Source of the DNA: Anthoceros angustus
Taxonomy: Eukaryota > Streptophyta > Anthocerotopsida > Anthocerotales > Anthocerotaceae
Direction: 5' to 3'
Length of the DNA: 64,000 bases
NCBI GenBank assembly: GCA_010909165.1
Contig: MU008172.1
Location: 1,302,001-1,366,000, forward strand
Numbering within the stretch: position 1 is the first letter of the stretch; each line of letters opens with the position of its first letter. This document shows positions 47,580 through 57,696 of this stretch, one piece after another. The notes under the pieces are model-generated. The model was not told where the DNA came from, did no database searches, and saw only the letters and a program-made list of their open reading frames with translations. The position numbers and the translations under genes were made by a program.

Positions 47580-48100
47580 TCTTCTTAGATTCCACGGATG
47601 CCGTGATAACAAACAAATCGGCGTGCGGTGACAAGCTCCGGACGATGAACAACCTCAAAATCATAATCTTGTAAGGTCATTGCCCACGAGCCAACTTGCC
47701 ACTCAATTGGGTGTTAGTCATCAACCACTTCAAGGCGATGGTCGTCACGGTGTAAACTGCGCCCATACAAGTAAGGCCGAAAATGACATACACCACGGCC
47801 GCCAAACACTCCCTTCATAACTAGGGTAATTACTCTCAGCTCTATTGCAATCTGAGAAGCATACAATTACACGTTCATGACTGCATCATCAATTTGGGCG
47901 AACCCAAACCAGTGACTCAATCCAAGTATACTGTGAATGGTTTGTCAAAATCGGGTCTAGCCATGACGAGCATCTCGATCAACTGTCCTTCAACATAAGA
48001 AACGCTTGCTCACACGCTCCAATCCCAAGCGACATTCTTGCGTAACAACTCATTGAGAGGCTTGGCAATGCGACTAAAATCCGTAAATGCGATAATAATT
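47580..48100 (-). pseudogene. gypsy RNase H, decayed
   Basis: Blocks: V-A-W-D-W-S-V near 48020, M-A-R-P-D-F-D-K-P-F-T-V near 47935-47970 (the RP.. connection block), and T-L-Q-D-Y-D-F-E-V-V-H-R-P at about 47640-47680 (the usual end of gypsy RNase H). The middle is not readable as one frame. Confidence 0.65.
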
Positions 48101-48238
48101 GCGAGGCCCGGATATGCCCTTAACGTGGACACGCTGGTAGGCGCAGTACCTCAAGATAGCTGAACCTTAGCGGCGTGAGGCATAATGCGTTAGGCACAAT
48201 CCTATGACCTAGAATCTTGATCATTATCAACACCCAGC

Positions 48239-48732
48239 TCACACTTGGCGGGATGACACTTCAATCTTGCCTTCGGCCGAAAATAGGTCCTCCAAGTGAA
48301 CCAAATGTGTCAAAGTCTCGTGAACCAACACATCATCGATGTAACACAAGAGATGTGGTGCACCCGCCAACACCTTGTCCATGATTCTCTGAAACGTAAC
48401 AGGAGCATTACGGAACCCAAAAGGCATGAACAGCCACTCCCAAAGTTGTTGCGAGCCGTGGAACGCCATCTTCTTGATGTCCTCATCCGCCATGGGCACC
48501 TGGTTAAATCCCTGACGCAGGTCCAACACCGAAAAAAACGAAGATTGTCCAATCTGATCAAATAACTCCTCCGGGGTAGGCAGATACGATCTGCTGCCGG
48601 CTGCGTTCGAGGCCGATAATCACCACATGCGTTTTGGTCCACAATCACGACTATCCTTCTTGGGTGGAAGAGCATTGGCAAAATCGACGTGGATGGCGAA
48701 TCAACCTTCATGTAACTCCTTACGTCGTCCAC
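48239..48732 (-). pseudogene. gypsy reverse transcriptase
   Basis: The clean 96-codon frame 48239-48529 reads L-D-L-R-Q-G-F-N-Q-V-P, A-F-H-G, L-F-M-P-F-G-F-R-N-A-P and, near 48333-48345, the catalytic Y-I-D-D-V. These are RT blocks 3-5. The preceding block C-G-D-Y-R lies in another frame (48310-48732). The enzyme would copy element RNA into cDNA. A frameshift divides it near 48530. Confidence 0.9.
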
Positions 48733-49199
48733 GATCTCCCACTCGGCGGGCTAAGGCGGTACCGGCGCAACCGGCTCATTAGTGGTCGGTGAACACGGAA
48801 CTTCATCATTACAAGTACCGGCTCCTTCATAGAAGGCAAAACAATCTCGGTGCCCAGCGGTCACTTAACTGCCTCGATCTTGTCAGCGAGACCCATATTC
48901 CGAAACATATCGAGGCTCAAGCCGCTGCGTGATGATAAACCGGTCTCCGAATCCGAATTGCTCGACCATACAAGCCGAAACCGAATGATGGACACGAGCT
49001 ATTGACTCCCCAGCATCCAGGTATAAGAGATCGAATCAGAAAGGGCAAGTGAAAGACATGGATGACATGCTCCAGCCACGTGAAATAAACCCACAAAAGC
49101 GGAGCACGACAAGATTTGAAACACTAAACAAATGGTAACAAGCCGTGGCATAGCAAATCCATAGCACGCCGAAAGAGCAATCCGATGACGTAAGTGGCG

Positions 49200-50070
49200 C
49201 CAACATGTAGCATATCAAACCCCATGATACGTTCTCGTTCTTCCACGATGGGCTCCTCCCATCGTTGAGTCGAACATTCAACAACAGCCCATTGCCAGCC
49301 CACGATCGCATAAGAACCGGAAAAGCCGGTGTGGTAGTGCGGCGGCATGCGGCCGATTAGTTGGAAACCACGGAGACTTCTCCACCTTCACCGGACGGAC
49401 TATGATATGGTTCCAAAACATCTTGCAACCGGAGCTGATCATCACGAATCTTTGAAGTGCCAATTGCAAAATTGTGCATGGAGCCCAATTGGTCCAATAG
49501 TGCGTAAGCGGTGGGCAAAGCTACGACTGCGACATCCATGACAAACGGAGATCCCACCACATGTTGGATCAAGCGTGGCATCGACAAACAAGTGCGGCCG
49601 AGGATCTAAATGTGCGGGTATTCTCGAGCACATACACCATATGAGGTGCACTGTTGAAGCCAATGCAAAATACGAGCCAACAAAAAGCGATCCGCTCGTG
49701 GATCACGCAAACCCGCACCTTGGCCAGCAGGAAAACCCCGGCACTCCCATCCGATCACCGGATCAACCGGGCAAAGCACGGATGTGAGATTGGTGAATGT
49801 CAGACATCTTGAGGTAAGCGTGAGCGTAGTCACAAATCGATCGAAACAAACTAGATGGCGAGAATGTCTGCAGCGATGCCCGACAATCTGACCGGACAAT
49901 TGTCCGGTAATAATATTGGCGCGCAAAGCGCCGCGTAATAGAGCCTCCAAGCGATTACAAACCTAATTCCAATACCACATAACCGGCCTACATGGGCCAA
50001 ATAATGGTATGTTGATTCAAAGGTGGAAACAGCGTTAGGCAGACTCAAAACGGCTTTGTCCGGCCTCAAT
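49200..50070 (-). pseudogene. C5-cytosine-methyltransferase-like region in the gypsy polyprotein
   Basis: Minus-strand blocks occur in the order expected for a DNA C5-methyltransferase: V-L-S-L-x-x-A-V-S-T-F near 50014-50050 (motif I position); L-E-A-L-L-R-G near 49925-49950; V-I-G-W-E-C-R-G-F with G-Q-G-A-G-L-R-D near 49705-49755 (motif IV, catalytic Cys); L-A-R-I-L-H-W-L-Q-Q near 49655-49685; S-F-A-H-R-L-R-T near 49493-49526 (motif VIII-like); E-E-R-E-R-I-M-G-F near 49215-49246 (motif IX/X-like). The assignment is by pattern and order. Frameshifts split it. Confidence 0.5.
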
Positions 50071-50452
50071 CCCGGCCGCATGAAATTCTTTAAAGCATAC
50101 TCCACATGCAGGCGGCACTCTCTTGCTGACTCGACAACGGGGCTCGCGAGGCAATGGTATCCACATCATCGAAACAGCAGGTGGCATCATCCTCTGTAAA
50201 ATCCAAGAGATGTGATGATCATCACGAGGTAACAAAGGATAGCATCGGACATGCTTGGCGGTCGACTAATGCGTCACCGGCTAGCTGATGATGTAAGTCA
50301 AAGGAATGTAGGCTGCGACCACCCGCCGTAATCCGGACGATAATATACGCTCCGTCCGGTTGTCAATCCCAACTCGGTGAGCGAAATTCCTGCCAGGATG
50401 TCATAGTTGGTGGCGGTGATACCAAAGCAGGCAAGTCCGGTGAACAACATCG

Positions 50453-50710
50453 TTAGTACCGAGTTTCAAGGCGATAGAAGCGGACACCTGTCTCGCCAGG
50501 CGGCTCGATGGCCCTGGCGGTCGAATACTCCACGGGGCTCTTGAGAGCATCTCCCCACGTCTGCGTACGCCAAGGCTTGACCGATGATAACAGGTTGTGC
50601 TCCGTGTCCAAGAGCACCACCGTGGTGCTACTCCATTGTGATAACACAACTTTGATTGTCAACCACGGCATGGTTGATAGGCACTGCATCCGCTGAGTAG
50701 GCTGGATCAT
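50453..50710 (-). pseudogene. gypsy aspartic protease, frame-broken
   Basis: V-V-L-L-D-T at about 50600-50625 fits the active-site Asp of a retropepsin-like protease, with the following residues displaced by a single-base frame change. It lies between the gag zinc knuckle and the methyltransferase-like block. Confidence 0.55.
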
Positions 50711-51259
50711 GGGATGACCATGACTCGAGCCAATTGTGACATCACCTCCTTGCCGGTCGGTTGCTCAAAGCTAAGCCCCTTGACCAATTGTAGCCGCCGG
50801 CCGTAAGCCGACTCCTCGGGTGGTACAGCGCTCGGGGGCCCGTCCGAGCAACCAGGGCTGCTGGCGTGGCGGCATATTGATCGCCAACATCCGGATCCGC
50901 TAAGGTGAACAAAGGAGCCGTGCAATCTTACACTCGAAGTTGACCATGCACGGCGGGAACAGATGGTTCCTACCAACCTATGATGATTGTGGTGGCTCCA
51001 AAGCCTCCATCAAATGATCCGCACCACGTGAATGGAAGTTCACGGTGACAATGGCACAAAGGACTTGGGCATATGACTACGGGTGATTGGTGCGAGCAGC
51101 AAGTGTTACATAAGCACACTGCTGATCATCATGCCCCAGCCATGTTGCGAGGCATCCTCTTCCTCCACATCCACCTTATGAACGTACATGCAGTAGGGAT
51201 CTCCATAATCCTCACCTTGACACCAGCAGGGTGAAGACACGCACCGCAGCCACACCGGT

Positions 51260-52680
51260 AGGTTTAGTCGTCAGCGAGGCGGTCAACATATGGCGAGTAG
51301 TGGTGTGGGCGACTGAGACTCAAAGCCGTCATCTTCTCGAGATACAGCACCACCTTGTGTTTGCCCTTATCCGCTTGACTTGCTCTTAGTGAGACACCCC
51401 CCATGCTTGGGCTGCAGGTCAAGGCTCCGATGGCTCTGCGGTGTGGGAGTTTCTCCTTCACTCCCCGATACGCCCGTTGGGAACTTACGAAAACATCTGT
51501 AACAACATGACCCGTCTTGTGGCAATGTGTACAATATAATGCTTCCACGCACATTTGCAAGCGGTGACAAATGATCGAGCGCCCAAGTGATTACACATAG
51601 TAATCGTGTTGGTAGGCGGATAGACCACCTTAGCCATCTTAACTTTGTCGGGCTTAAGCACACCCAGTGATAAATGCACCGGAAGATACACCCTTCCCGG
51701 CAAACATGGTGCGATAATGAGCATACGACTTAGTGTGCTTATAAGCATAAGCGACGCCAACTCCTTATTACGCCTCCTGGAAGACGATCTAGAGTGTATT
51801 GATCTCCATATTTGTCCTAGCGAGGTAAGTGAAAATGAAACAATGGTTAGTCTCGAAGCGACCCGAAACTTTTGTCTTTGCCTCTTGATCGATCAACATA
51901 CCGATTCCATCCACAGCTTTTCAGCGGCGAAATGCCATTTACCTTTGTCTCTCCTTCTTTCGTTGGAAAGCGACAAGTTCACTATCTTCTCGGGGTTTTA
52001 AATGGAAAAGCCTTCTCCAATATAGTGAAAAACTCCTCTGATTGGCAAACTTGGGTACAACAACGTGCTCATCAATCCGGCGATTAGCCCTCTCTTGAGT
52101 CATGCGACCAGCAGGCCCTTACCGGCGTGGCCTTCCTGCGCAACTTTGAGCTTGATGATGAGCCATTCATTCTTTGCATGCAAATTATTGTATGCAGTAC
52201 CGCGCTGTGATAAGCGGATTGGGAGAAAGCCGATTGCCGACAAATCGGGTGTGTGCTTCATACAAATCCAACGCCTCGTCACTCATATATCCGGAAGTTG
52301 TTCAAACATATCTTGATGAGAATATGCGGACCATGCTTAAACTTCACCACCGGTAAGGAAATTGAAAAACATTAAGAAATCTCTCAGCGTTTGAGTCCGA
52401 ATGCTGAAAATTTATCGCCCTAAGCGGCCGATCAAGCTCGCCATCTCTTACGAACCACTCGAATCTTGCCTCTTCAGAATCGTCCTCGTGATCACCAGCG
52501 TTTACAATACCCGACAAGGGTGACCAGCTAGCCAATTGTTGACCAGCATCACGCGTAGCGCGCCTCCCTCCTTTGTCAAATCGCTCCTGGTTCAAGTTAC
52601 GTAAACTCCACCGTCTCGGGTAACCCCTCTTCGACAGTAACCTGCGGATGACGAGGAACCACTCGCGATCTCAAGCAATA
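51260..52680 (-). pseudogene. gypsy gag region with CCHC-type zinc knuckle
   Basis: Near 51488-51535 the minus strand reads Y-C-T-H-C-H-K-T-G-H-V-V-T-D followed by Val where the last Cys of a C-x2-C-x4-H-x4-C knuckle is expected. This is a nucleic-acid-binding gag motif. Upstream frames to about 52.6 kb (for example 52344-52595, with L-D-R-P-L-R-A-I-N-F) probably hold the capsid portion but are too broken to define. Confidence 0.6.
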
Positions 52681-52879
52681 GCGTGGCTCTTCATCCTCCT
52701 CGTGACATGCATTACCAGCGGACATGTCAGAACCACGCGAGCATGAGTAGAAAACCTCCTACCTCGCTAACCAATGTCGATGGCGGTGATGCTTCTCTCA
52801 CGACCAGCGAGCAAATTGTCATACCTCCCCTCCTTCCACCCAAAGCCAAAATGCAAAGACTCACTTCCCGGTGAGCGAT

Positions 52880-53383
52880 TGTGAGAGTAGAGGTTCGAGC
52901 TAAATGCATCGACATCCGCTCAGGTTAAGTGGAGAGTTCCCTAGTCCACAAAAAGCAGCATCATCAATGTGCGGTGTGGACTCATGCTCACTCGATCATG
53001 CAACCTATTGTTCCAACCGGATGAATTGCATAGAAAAGAATGACAATCGTGAGCCATTGCTTTCGGCGATGCTCAGCGACGCTTTCCACTGAGACTCTCT
53101 GGCGACTCGGCTACCAACACGGGACCTCTTAAGCTCGTCCCGTCTCATCCGTCTCCATCTCGTGCAAGATTCTCTCCGCTCCATATCACTCCTCGGTAAC
53201 TTTGTTCGCATCATCATTCATGCGCGGATTCTCAACCAAAAGCCTAAATCTACTGGCGCCCTATTCACATAGGCACCGGCACACCATTGACCTAATCGTG
53301 CTTTCTGTTACCACGCATTTATACCCACATGCACGAATTAACCTAGAACTGCTTATGCTAGCCCTACATATCGCAGCATGACA
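52880..53383 (-). mobile_element. 5' LTR of minus-strand gypsy element
   Basis: Partner of 45461-45966. On the minus strand it begins TGTCATGCTGCGATATG and ends near 52880. The overall match to the left LTR is high but broken by short indels. Confidence 0.8.
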
Positions 53384-54288
53384 CCCTTAAAAAAAGCCTA
53401 AAACAAAAGGAATGCACATTTTCGCCCAAAAGACGACGGGATTTTAGCCATAACTCCTTTTTGCCGGAGAAACCCCTTTCTACCCAAATGTTATTCTATA
53501 ACCATATACTTTGTATAAATATTATGTACTTTTTATTATGATAATGAATGCCTAAGATCTTTGAGCTTGTCCTTGATTCTCGTCATGACTTTCTGTGCAT
53601 GTTAATCAAACTGCTGGCTACATACACATCGCCTCTTCTTGTCCTATGGTCTTATGTTTGTAGCTACCTACTAAGACGTAAAGCGCTCTAGAGGAGCAAG
53701 GCGGCCATACACATGCCTGCGGCAAGCTCACAAATAACGAGAAGGCAATAGATTTGGGTAGAGCCATGCTCTCTTCTTGCACAGCACTATGGAGGAAGGT
53801 CTGAATACCATGCCGGAGATATCCTGCTTCGTGGCAGCCTATATAGAGGACTTTGCTGTGCTCACTTTCGACGAGCGTCGGACAGGGTGTGGCAACGGTA
53901 GCATGAGGCAATTTGGCTATTATCTTGTGAGAGCTAGTACCTCGTCAAGTTCTCTTGCTCGGCCCAGTAGATCTACCACACATGTGGCAGTAGTTCACCA
54001 TGGAAATGATGGAGTGTTGTCTGCTCGTACCCTCGATGAATTCTTGTAACTTAAAAATCTAACTTACAATTTTCTACATTCATATTTCTCTGGGAAGTTC
54101 ATTTTGAAAATAAGTAATAAAGTTATGGCTAAGCTAACTTTCCAAACGAGTTGAAACTAAGCATATTTGACATATTCCAACCTTCAGTCTCATGTTTGCA
54201 TATTCTCCCATCATTGCGTGTGCCAACTACTAGGGACTACAACATTATGAAATAGGAATCTACTCAATAATTTTTTTTGTCATCAGGT
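53384..54288. other. no recognisable gene
   Basis: Contains overlapping frames on both strands at 53618-54049 (97 codons minus, 90 codons plus). The plus frame includes E-D-F-A-V-L-T-F-D-E-R-R; neither matches a family I know. The flanks are AT-rich. Confidence 0.4.
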
Positions 54289-54693
54289 TCAGCTCCTGAC
54301 ACTTGTGGCATAAACCCAACTTCCGTCTACAATGCATTGATAGGTTGAAGTTGGTATCGGTGGCTTACTCCTGATAAATTGAAGCAATCTCTTGAACAAC
54401 TCTACATTGCAAGGAATATGCAAGTTGCCTTTTTGAAGAGGCAACTTGCATATTCCTCAGGTCAGTCCTCAGCCAAACTCAGCCTCCATATAGTCTAATA
54501 AGGGCCTGAACAAGGCATGGTTGAGCTTGTCCATTGAAAGAGGAAACCTAATCCTTTCATCCCCCACCTCCACAACTATGTACCCTTTCATAGGCTTCTG
54601 GCTTTCTTTTCCATTGCTATCCTCATCACATGCATTACTTCTAAAACCCAGCAACGGCTTAAGAAAGTTCATGGAGTTTTGTTTTGATTTCAT
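54289..54693 (-). pseudogene. SAUR-like auxin-responsive protein, interrupted
   Basis: Starts at ATG 54693. The first 74 codons contain K-G-Y-I-V-V-E-V-G-D-E-R-I-R-F, L-N-H-A-L-F-R-P-L-L and E-A-E-F-G, the conserved SAUR core. After E-F-G the frame meets stop 54469-54471. Past a short insertion the family continues in another frame with G-N-L-H-I-P-C-N-V-E-L-F-K-R-L-L to stop 54289-54291. SAURs are small single-exon plant proteins of about 90-160 residues that act in auxin-driven growth, many by inhibiting PP2C.D phosphatases. With the insert removed the length would be normal. It is the clearest host gene in the window. Either a recent pseudogene or a sequence artefact at the inverted repeat. 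Confidence 0.8.
54412..54457. repeat. perfect 19-bp inverted repeat in the SAUR gene
   Basis: aggaatatgcaagttgcct (54412-54430), loop ttttgaag, and its exact reverse complement (54439-54457). One arm encodes the G-N-L-H-I-P part of the SAUR; the other is an inverted extra copy that breaks the frame. Confidence 0.95.
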
Positions 54694-54763
54694 TTTGAAC
54701 TATCAAAATGGTTGCTGCAAGAACAAGTGCTAAATTTTTGCAAGAACTGTATACTCACTTTAT

Positions 54764-54949
54764 ATGATATATCGTCTTTCCTACTCTGATATACATATAT
54801 GTAGCATACTATCTCAAGTGAGGAATCACTCTTTATGGTAGTCTTTCATACTATGACATGCATGTATAGCATACTATCCTAGAAGTGTAACTACTTTTTA
54901 TGATAGTCTTTTCCACTAGGACATACATACATAGCATACAATTATCTCC
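54764..54949. repeat. three degenerate 65-72 bp tandem repeats upstream of SAUR
   Basis: Units start at about 54764, 54836 and 54901, each with tgatagtctttcc, acatacatatatgtagcatac and a short tail. They lie 70-260 bases upstream of the SAUR start codon, so they may be promoter repeats. Confidence 0.7.
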
Positions 54950-55428
54950 TTGGATCTTGACCTCACGTGATCTACCAAAATGGAAGGAAAAGAAAATAAA
55001 TCCATTAATTAATCAACAAATGAATTGATCAATTAACACTTCCTTGGGTTTTGAACCGATTGGGATCACTCTTTTGCACTATGTATTACATTCATCCAAA
55101 TTATTCTACTACTCTAAACTACAAAGATATCAAAGCGGTGCTCATGCAAGATATCATTGTGTTCTCTATTGCTCACTCATATGTGCAAGATACAACCTCA
55201 ACATGGACCATTTCATCCAATTTCAATACTACTCCATGGGAGAGTAGTTTGTAATGGTTTGTTTGAAATGGCTAAATTGAGACTGGTGAGCCTTTTTAAT
55301 TAGATAAGCAGCGCCCTTTTTTCATACGGACTTGGTAAAAAGCATGTGGTGACCTCACCAAATGAGTGATGTGTCTAGCGTCATAAAGCTACTAGGGTCT
55401 ACTGATCCCAGCATTCTCTGTGGAAGCA
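54950..55428. other. flank between SAUR promoter and old copia
   Basis: No gene is visible. Overlapping 67-codon plus frames at 55044-55254 are unsupported. The part next to 55428 is the 3' side of the old copia and may include its decayed LTR. Confidence 0.4.
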
Positions 55429-55858
55429 CTATTTAAACTTGAGCAAGGATTTTGTCAGCACATCCGCTGTGATGTTGTCTGCTGGTGCATATTGTACCTT
55501 CACGATCTCCGCTGCATCACGAATATAGTGATTTTGAATCTTTATGTGCTTCGTGTGTGCATGGCATATGGGGTTAGCAACTGAAGCAATTGTTGACATA
55601 TTATCACAATTAAGAGTCGTTGACCCTTCTTGCGGCATATCCAGATCCTCATATCATAGCTTCCTTCCCGCTCAGCCTCCTTAGTGGCTCCTGTGAACGC
55701 CTTGTACTCCGATTATGTTGATGAAAGTAATATGGTTGCTTGTTTTCTACAAGACCAGTTAAGGAAGGAGTATGATGAGATACTTTTCCGGGTGTCTGCA
55801 TTTGAAGCCCAATTTGCATCCACATAACATGTAAGCAGAAGGCACTTTTTTCTGCTTG
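55429..55858 (-). pseudogene. older copia RNase H (3' half of interrupted element)
   Basis: Minus-strand Y-V-D-A-N-W-A-S, R-K-S-I-S-S-Y, W-S-C-R-K-Q, S-E-Y-K-A-F and E-A-E (55690-55840), then L-N-C-D-N-M-S-T-I-A, H-T-K-H-I-K-I and A-D-V-L-T-K-S-L (55429-55638). These are the standard copia RNase H blocks. Directly upstream on this strand, across the younger copia, the gene resumes at 62446 with R-Y-L-K-G-T, giving continuous family order. Confidence 0.85.
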
Positions 55859-55863
55859 GTTTA
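55859..55863. other. target-site duplication GTTTA (left)
   Basis: gttta directly precedes the left LTR and recurs at 62446-62450 directly after the right LTR. A five-base duplication is normal for copia integration. Confidence 0.9.
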
Positions 55864-56072
55864 TGTAAATTATCGGAGCACGATCATTTGACTAAGGCCA
55901 GAAGGCTTAGAGACTACACAAAGTTTTGTGTGTGTGCAAAAACGATGAATAATCAAAGGAATAATAAAAGGTCTCATATGTGTTCATTATATACCACGTA
56001 ACCCTAAATATCAAACGGTATGTATATATCAAACTCAGCTAGGTTAAGCGAATAACAGATTAACCCTTAACA
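55864..56072 (-). mobile_element. 3' LTR of younger copia (209 bp)
   Basis: tgtaaattatcgg...aacccttaaca, nearly identical to 62239-62445. Differences are a few short indels. It has tataccacg and gtatgtatatatc AT-rich words. Confidence 0.92.
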
Positions 56073-56085
56073 CTCCCTCTTAAGC
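56073..56085 (-). promoter_or_regulatory. copia polypurine tract
   Basis: Minus-strand TTAAGAGGGAG immediately precedes the 3' LTR start TGTTAAGGG. It is the RNase-H-resistant primer for plus-strand DNA synthesis. Confidence 0.85.
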
Positions 56086-57110
56086 TTATGAGCTTAACGA
56101 GAGAAACATAACTCCAGGCATAAACCCGTTTACAAAACCCAAAACCCCGTACGCGATCCCATGCGAACCATGAGATAAGGGACTTCCCACGAGAAGCAGG
56201 CGGCTAGGTATCACAAGGAACAAGCTCCTGGCGGCGCACGCTTGGGCGTAAACCGGTGGTTGGGGCGATCCATCTTGAATCCTGCAATCAAGTCCGTGGC
56301 TACAAGAATGGAGCTCCACCTGTGCTCACCGCCAAATCTCAACTCGCGCTCTTCATCTTTACCGTCATGGATTTTCATTCTTGACCATGAAGACAAGGCG
56401 GCGGTGAGCCTCGAGTTCCTCAGCAGGAGGCGGAAGAGAAGTGGAGGCCTGGTAACCATCCCAGCATTCCCACGGTCCACAGCGACGAAACGCAGGCGTC
56501 CTCTTCATCGGATGTCGTGCCTCACGAGGGAGGAACAACAAAGGATGGGAGTGGGACGGCCCGGACATGAGGTCGGTAAGCATGTGCGCTTGGGAACTAT
56601 CATGGGCAGAATGTGTCCTTGGTGATAGGCAAAGTGAGGCAGGGATACCCACATCTCGAGCCTCCAACTCGTGAACAAGCGAGGAAAAAGGCGAGGTCTT
56701 GTCGAGAGCTAGAGGACACTATCAGTGCTAAAAAGGTGGACTTTGACAAGGTTTGAAAAGCAGGCATCTGAGATGATTAGCTATATCCCTCACGCTTCAT
56801 CCATCTGATCCTGTGTGTCCTTTGTTGTTCAAAATTTGTAGACTCTGAGGTATTGTCGTTGCTTGTGCGGCTTAAATCATCCAGGAGGCGGTGGAAGCTT
56901 GTTGGCAAATTAAATCACAGGTGTTGTGCGAAAACATATATATGTTGTTCACAACAAGTTCACAACAACCCTAAATAGACTTGGATGCTCATATAAAACC
57001 AGATAAAGTACACCTTAGATTTGTTCATAAGGCATAATCAATGCCTAGGCCTTCCATATATTCATAATGTTTATGTTTGGGAAGGCCCTTAGTAAGGATG
57101 TCGGCCGTGT
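56086..57110. other. 1-kb region between copia RNase H and polypurine tract
   Basis: This is longer than usual for copia. It holds a 127-codon frame on the plus strand (56242-56625), opposite to pol, with R-R-R-K-R basic words, and an overlapping 89-codon minus frame. Some plant LTR elements carry antisense ORFs in this place, but I see no recognisable domain. Confidence 0.4.
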
Positions 57111-57114
57111 TAAG

Positions 57115-57696
57115 TTACATTGATACATAGCTAACTTTCACGATTCCACGTTCGACCACGTCTCTAACATAGTGGTGCTGTATTTCTATGTGTTTCGTTC
57201 TTGCATGGAACTTAGGATTGGCAACAAGTTCCAAAGCTGACATATTGTCACACAGGAGAGGAGTCGGCATGTCTTGCTTCTGTCCTAAATCGGACAAGAA
57301 GGTGCGTTCCCACTCAGCCTCCTTGGATGCCTCTGTTAAACTTTTATACTCAGCCTCAGTTGAGGACAGAGCTACTGAAGTTTGTTTCTTACAGCTCCAA
57401 TTAATAACAGCTGATGAGAGGAGAAAGCAATACGTGGAGAGGCTTCGACGTGACTCTGTATCCGACGCCCAGTCAGCGTCTGTGAAGCCCTTCAAGGTAA
57501 GCTGCTCTCCACTGCTCCTGTATGCGAGCCCATAAGACTGCGTCCCCTTTAAATAGCGAAAGACACGTTTAGGCTCATCCAATGCACCGGCACAGGTTTT
57601 CAGTGTGACAAGGTCGTGAGAATATTGAATATCGGGTCGTGTCCAGTTAGCTATAAATATGAGGCGCCTGTGCATGCACTGTAGGGAACTGTCCAT
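57115..57696 (-). CDS. copia RNase H with end of RT, intact frame
   Basis: A 193-codon open frame. In order: R-P-D-I-Q-Y-S-H, R-Y-L-K-G-T-Q-S-Y-G-L, D-A-D-W-A-S-D, R-R-S-L-S-T-Y, W-S-C-K-K-Q-T-S-V-A-L-S, S-T-E-A-E-Y, L-C-D-N-M-S-A-L, H-A-R-T-K-H-I-E-I, Y-V-R-D. The Asp-Glu-Asp triad of RNase H is present in DADW, STEAEY and CDN. It removes the RNA strand after reverse transcription. It is the longest undamaged retroelement frame in the window. The start is internal to a polyprotein. Confidence 0.92.
   Translation of the reverse strand: MDSSLQCMHRRLIFIANWTRPDIQYSHDLVTLKTCAGALDEPKRVFRYLKGTQSYGLAYRSSGEQLTLKGFTDADWASDTESRRSLSTYCFLLSSAVINWSCKKQTSVALSSTEAEYKSLTEASKEAEWERTFLSDLGQKQDMPTPLLCDNMSALELVANPKFHARTKHIEIQHHYVRDVVERGIVKVSYVSM

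Larger units (their letters stand above)
45461..53383 (-). mobile_element. Ty3/gypsy element with methyltransferase-like and PHD modules
   Basis: Read on the minus strand, the order is LTR, gag with zinc knuckle (about 51.5 kb), aspartic protease (about 50.6 kb), C5-methyltransferase-like region (50.07-49.2 kb), reverse transcriptase (48.7-48.2 kb), RNase H (about 48.0-47.6 kb), integrase (47.5-46.6 kb), PHD finger (about 46.3-46.14 kb), LTR. Length is about 7.9 kb. I found no clear target-site duplication or tRNA-Met-like primer site. Every domain is broken by frameshifts. Confidence 0.75.

Noticed and set aside
45461-53383. Endogenous pararetrovirus
   Set aside because: Integrase and paired LTRs are present and no movement-protein region is seen, so a gypsy retrotransposon is the simpler reading.
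56242-56625. Envelope-like gene in the copia element
   Set aside because: The frame is on the opposite strand to pol and has no signal peptide or membrane segment.
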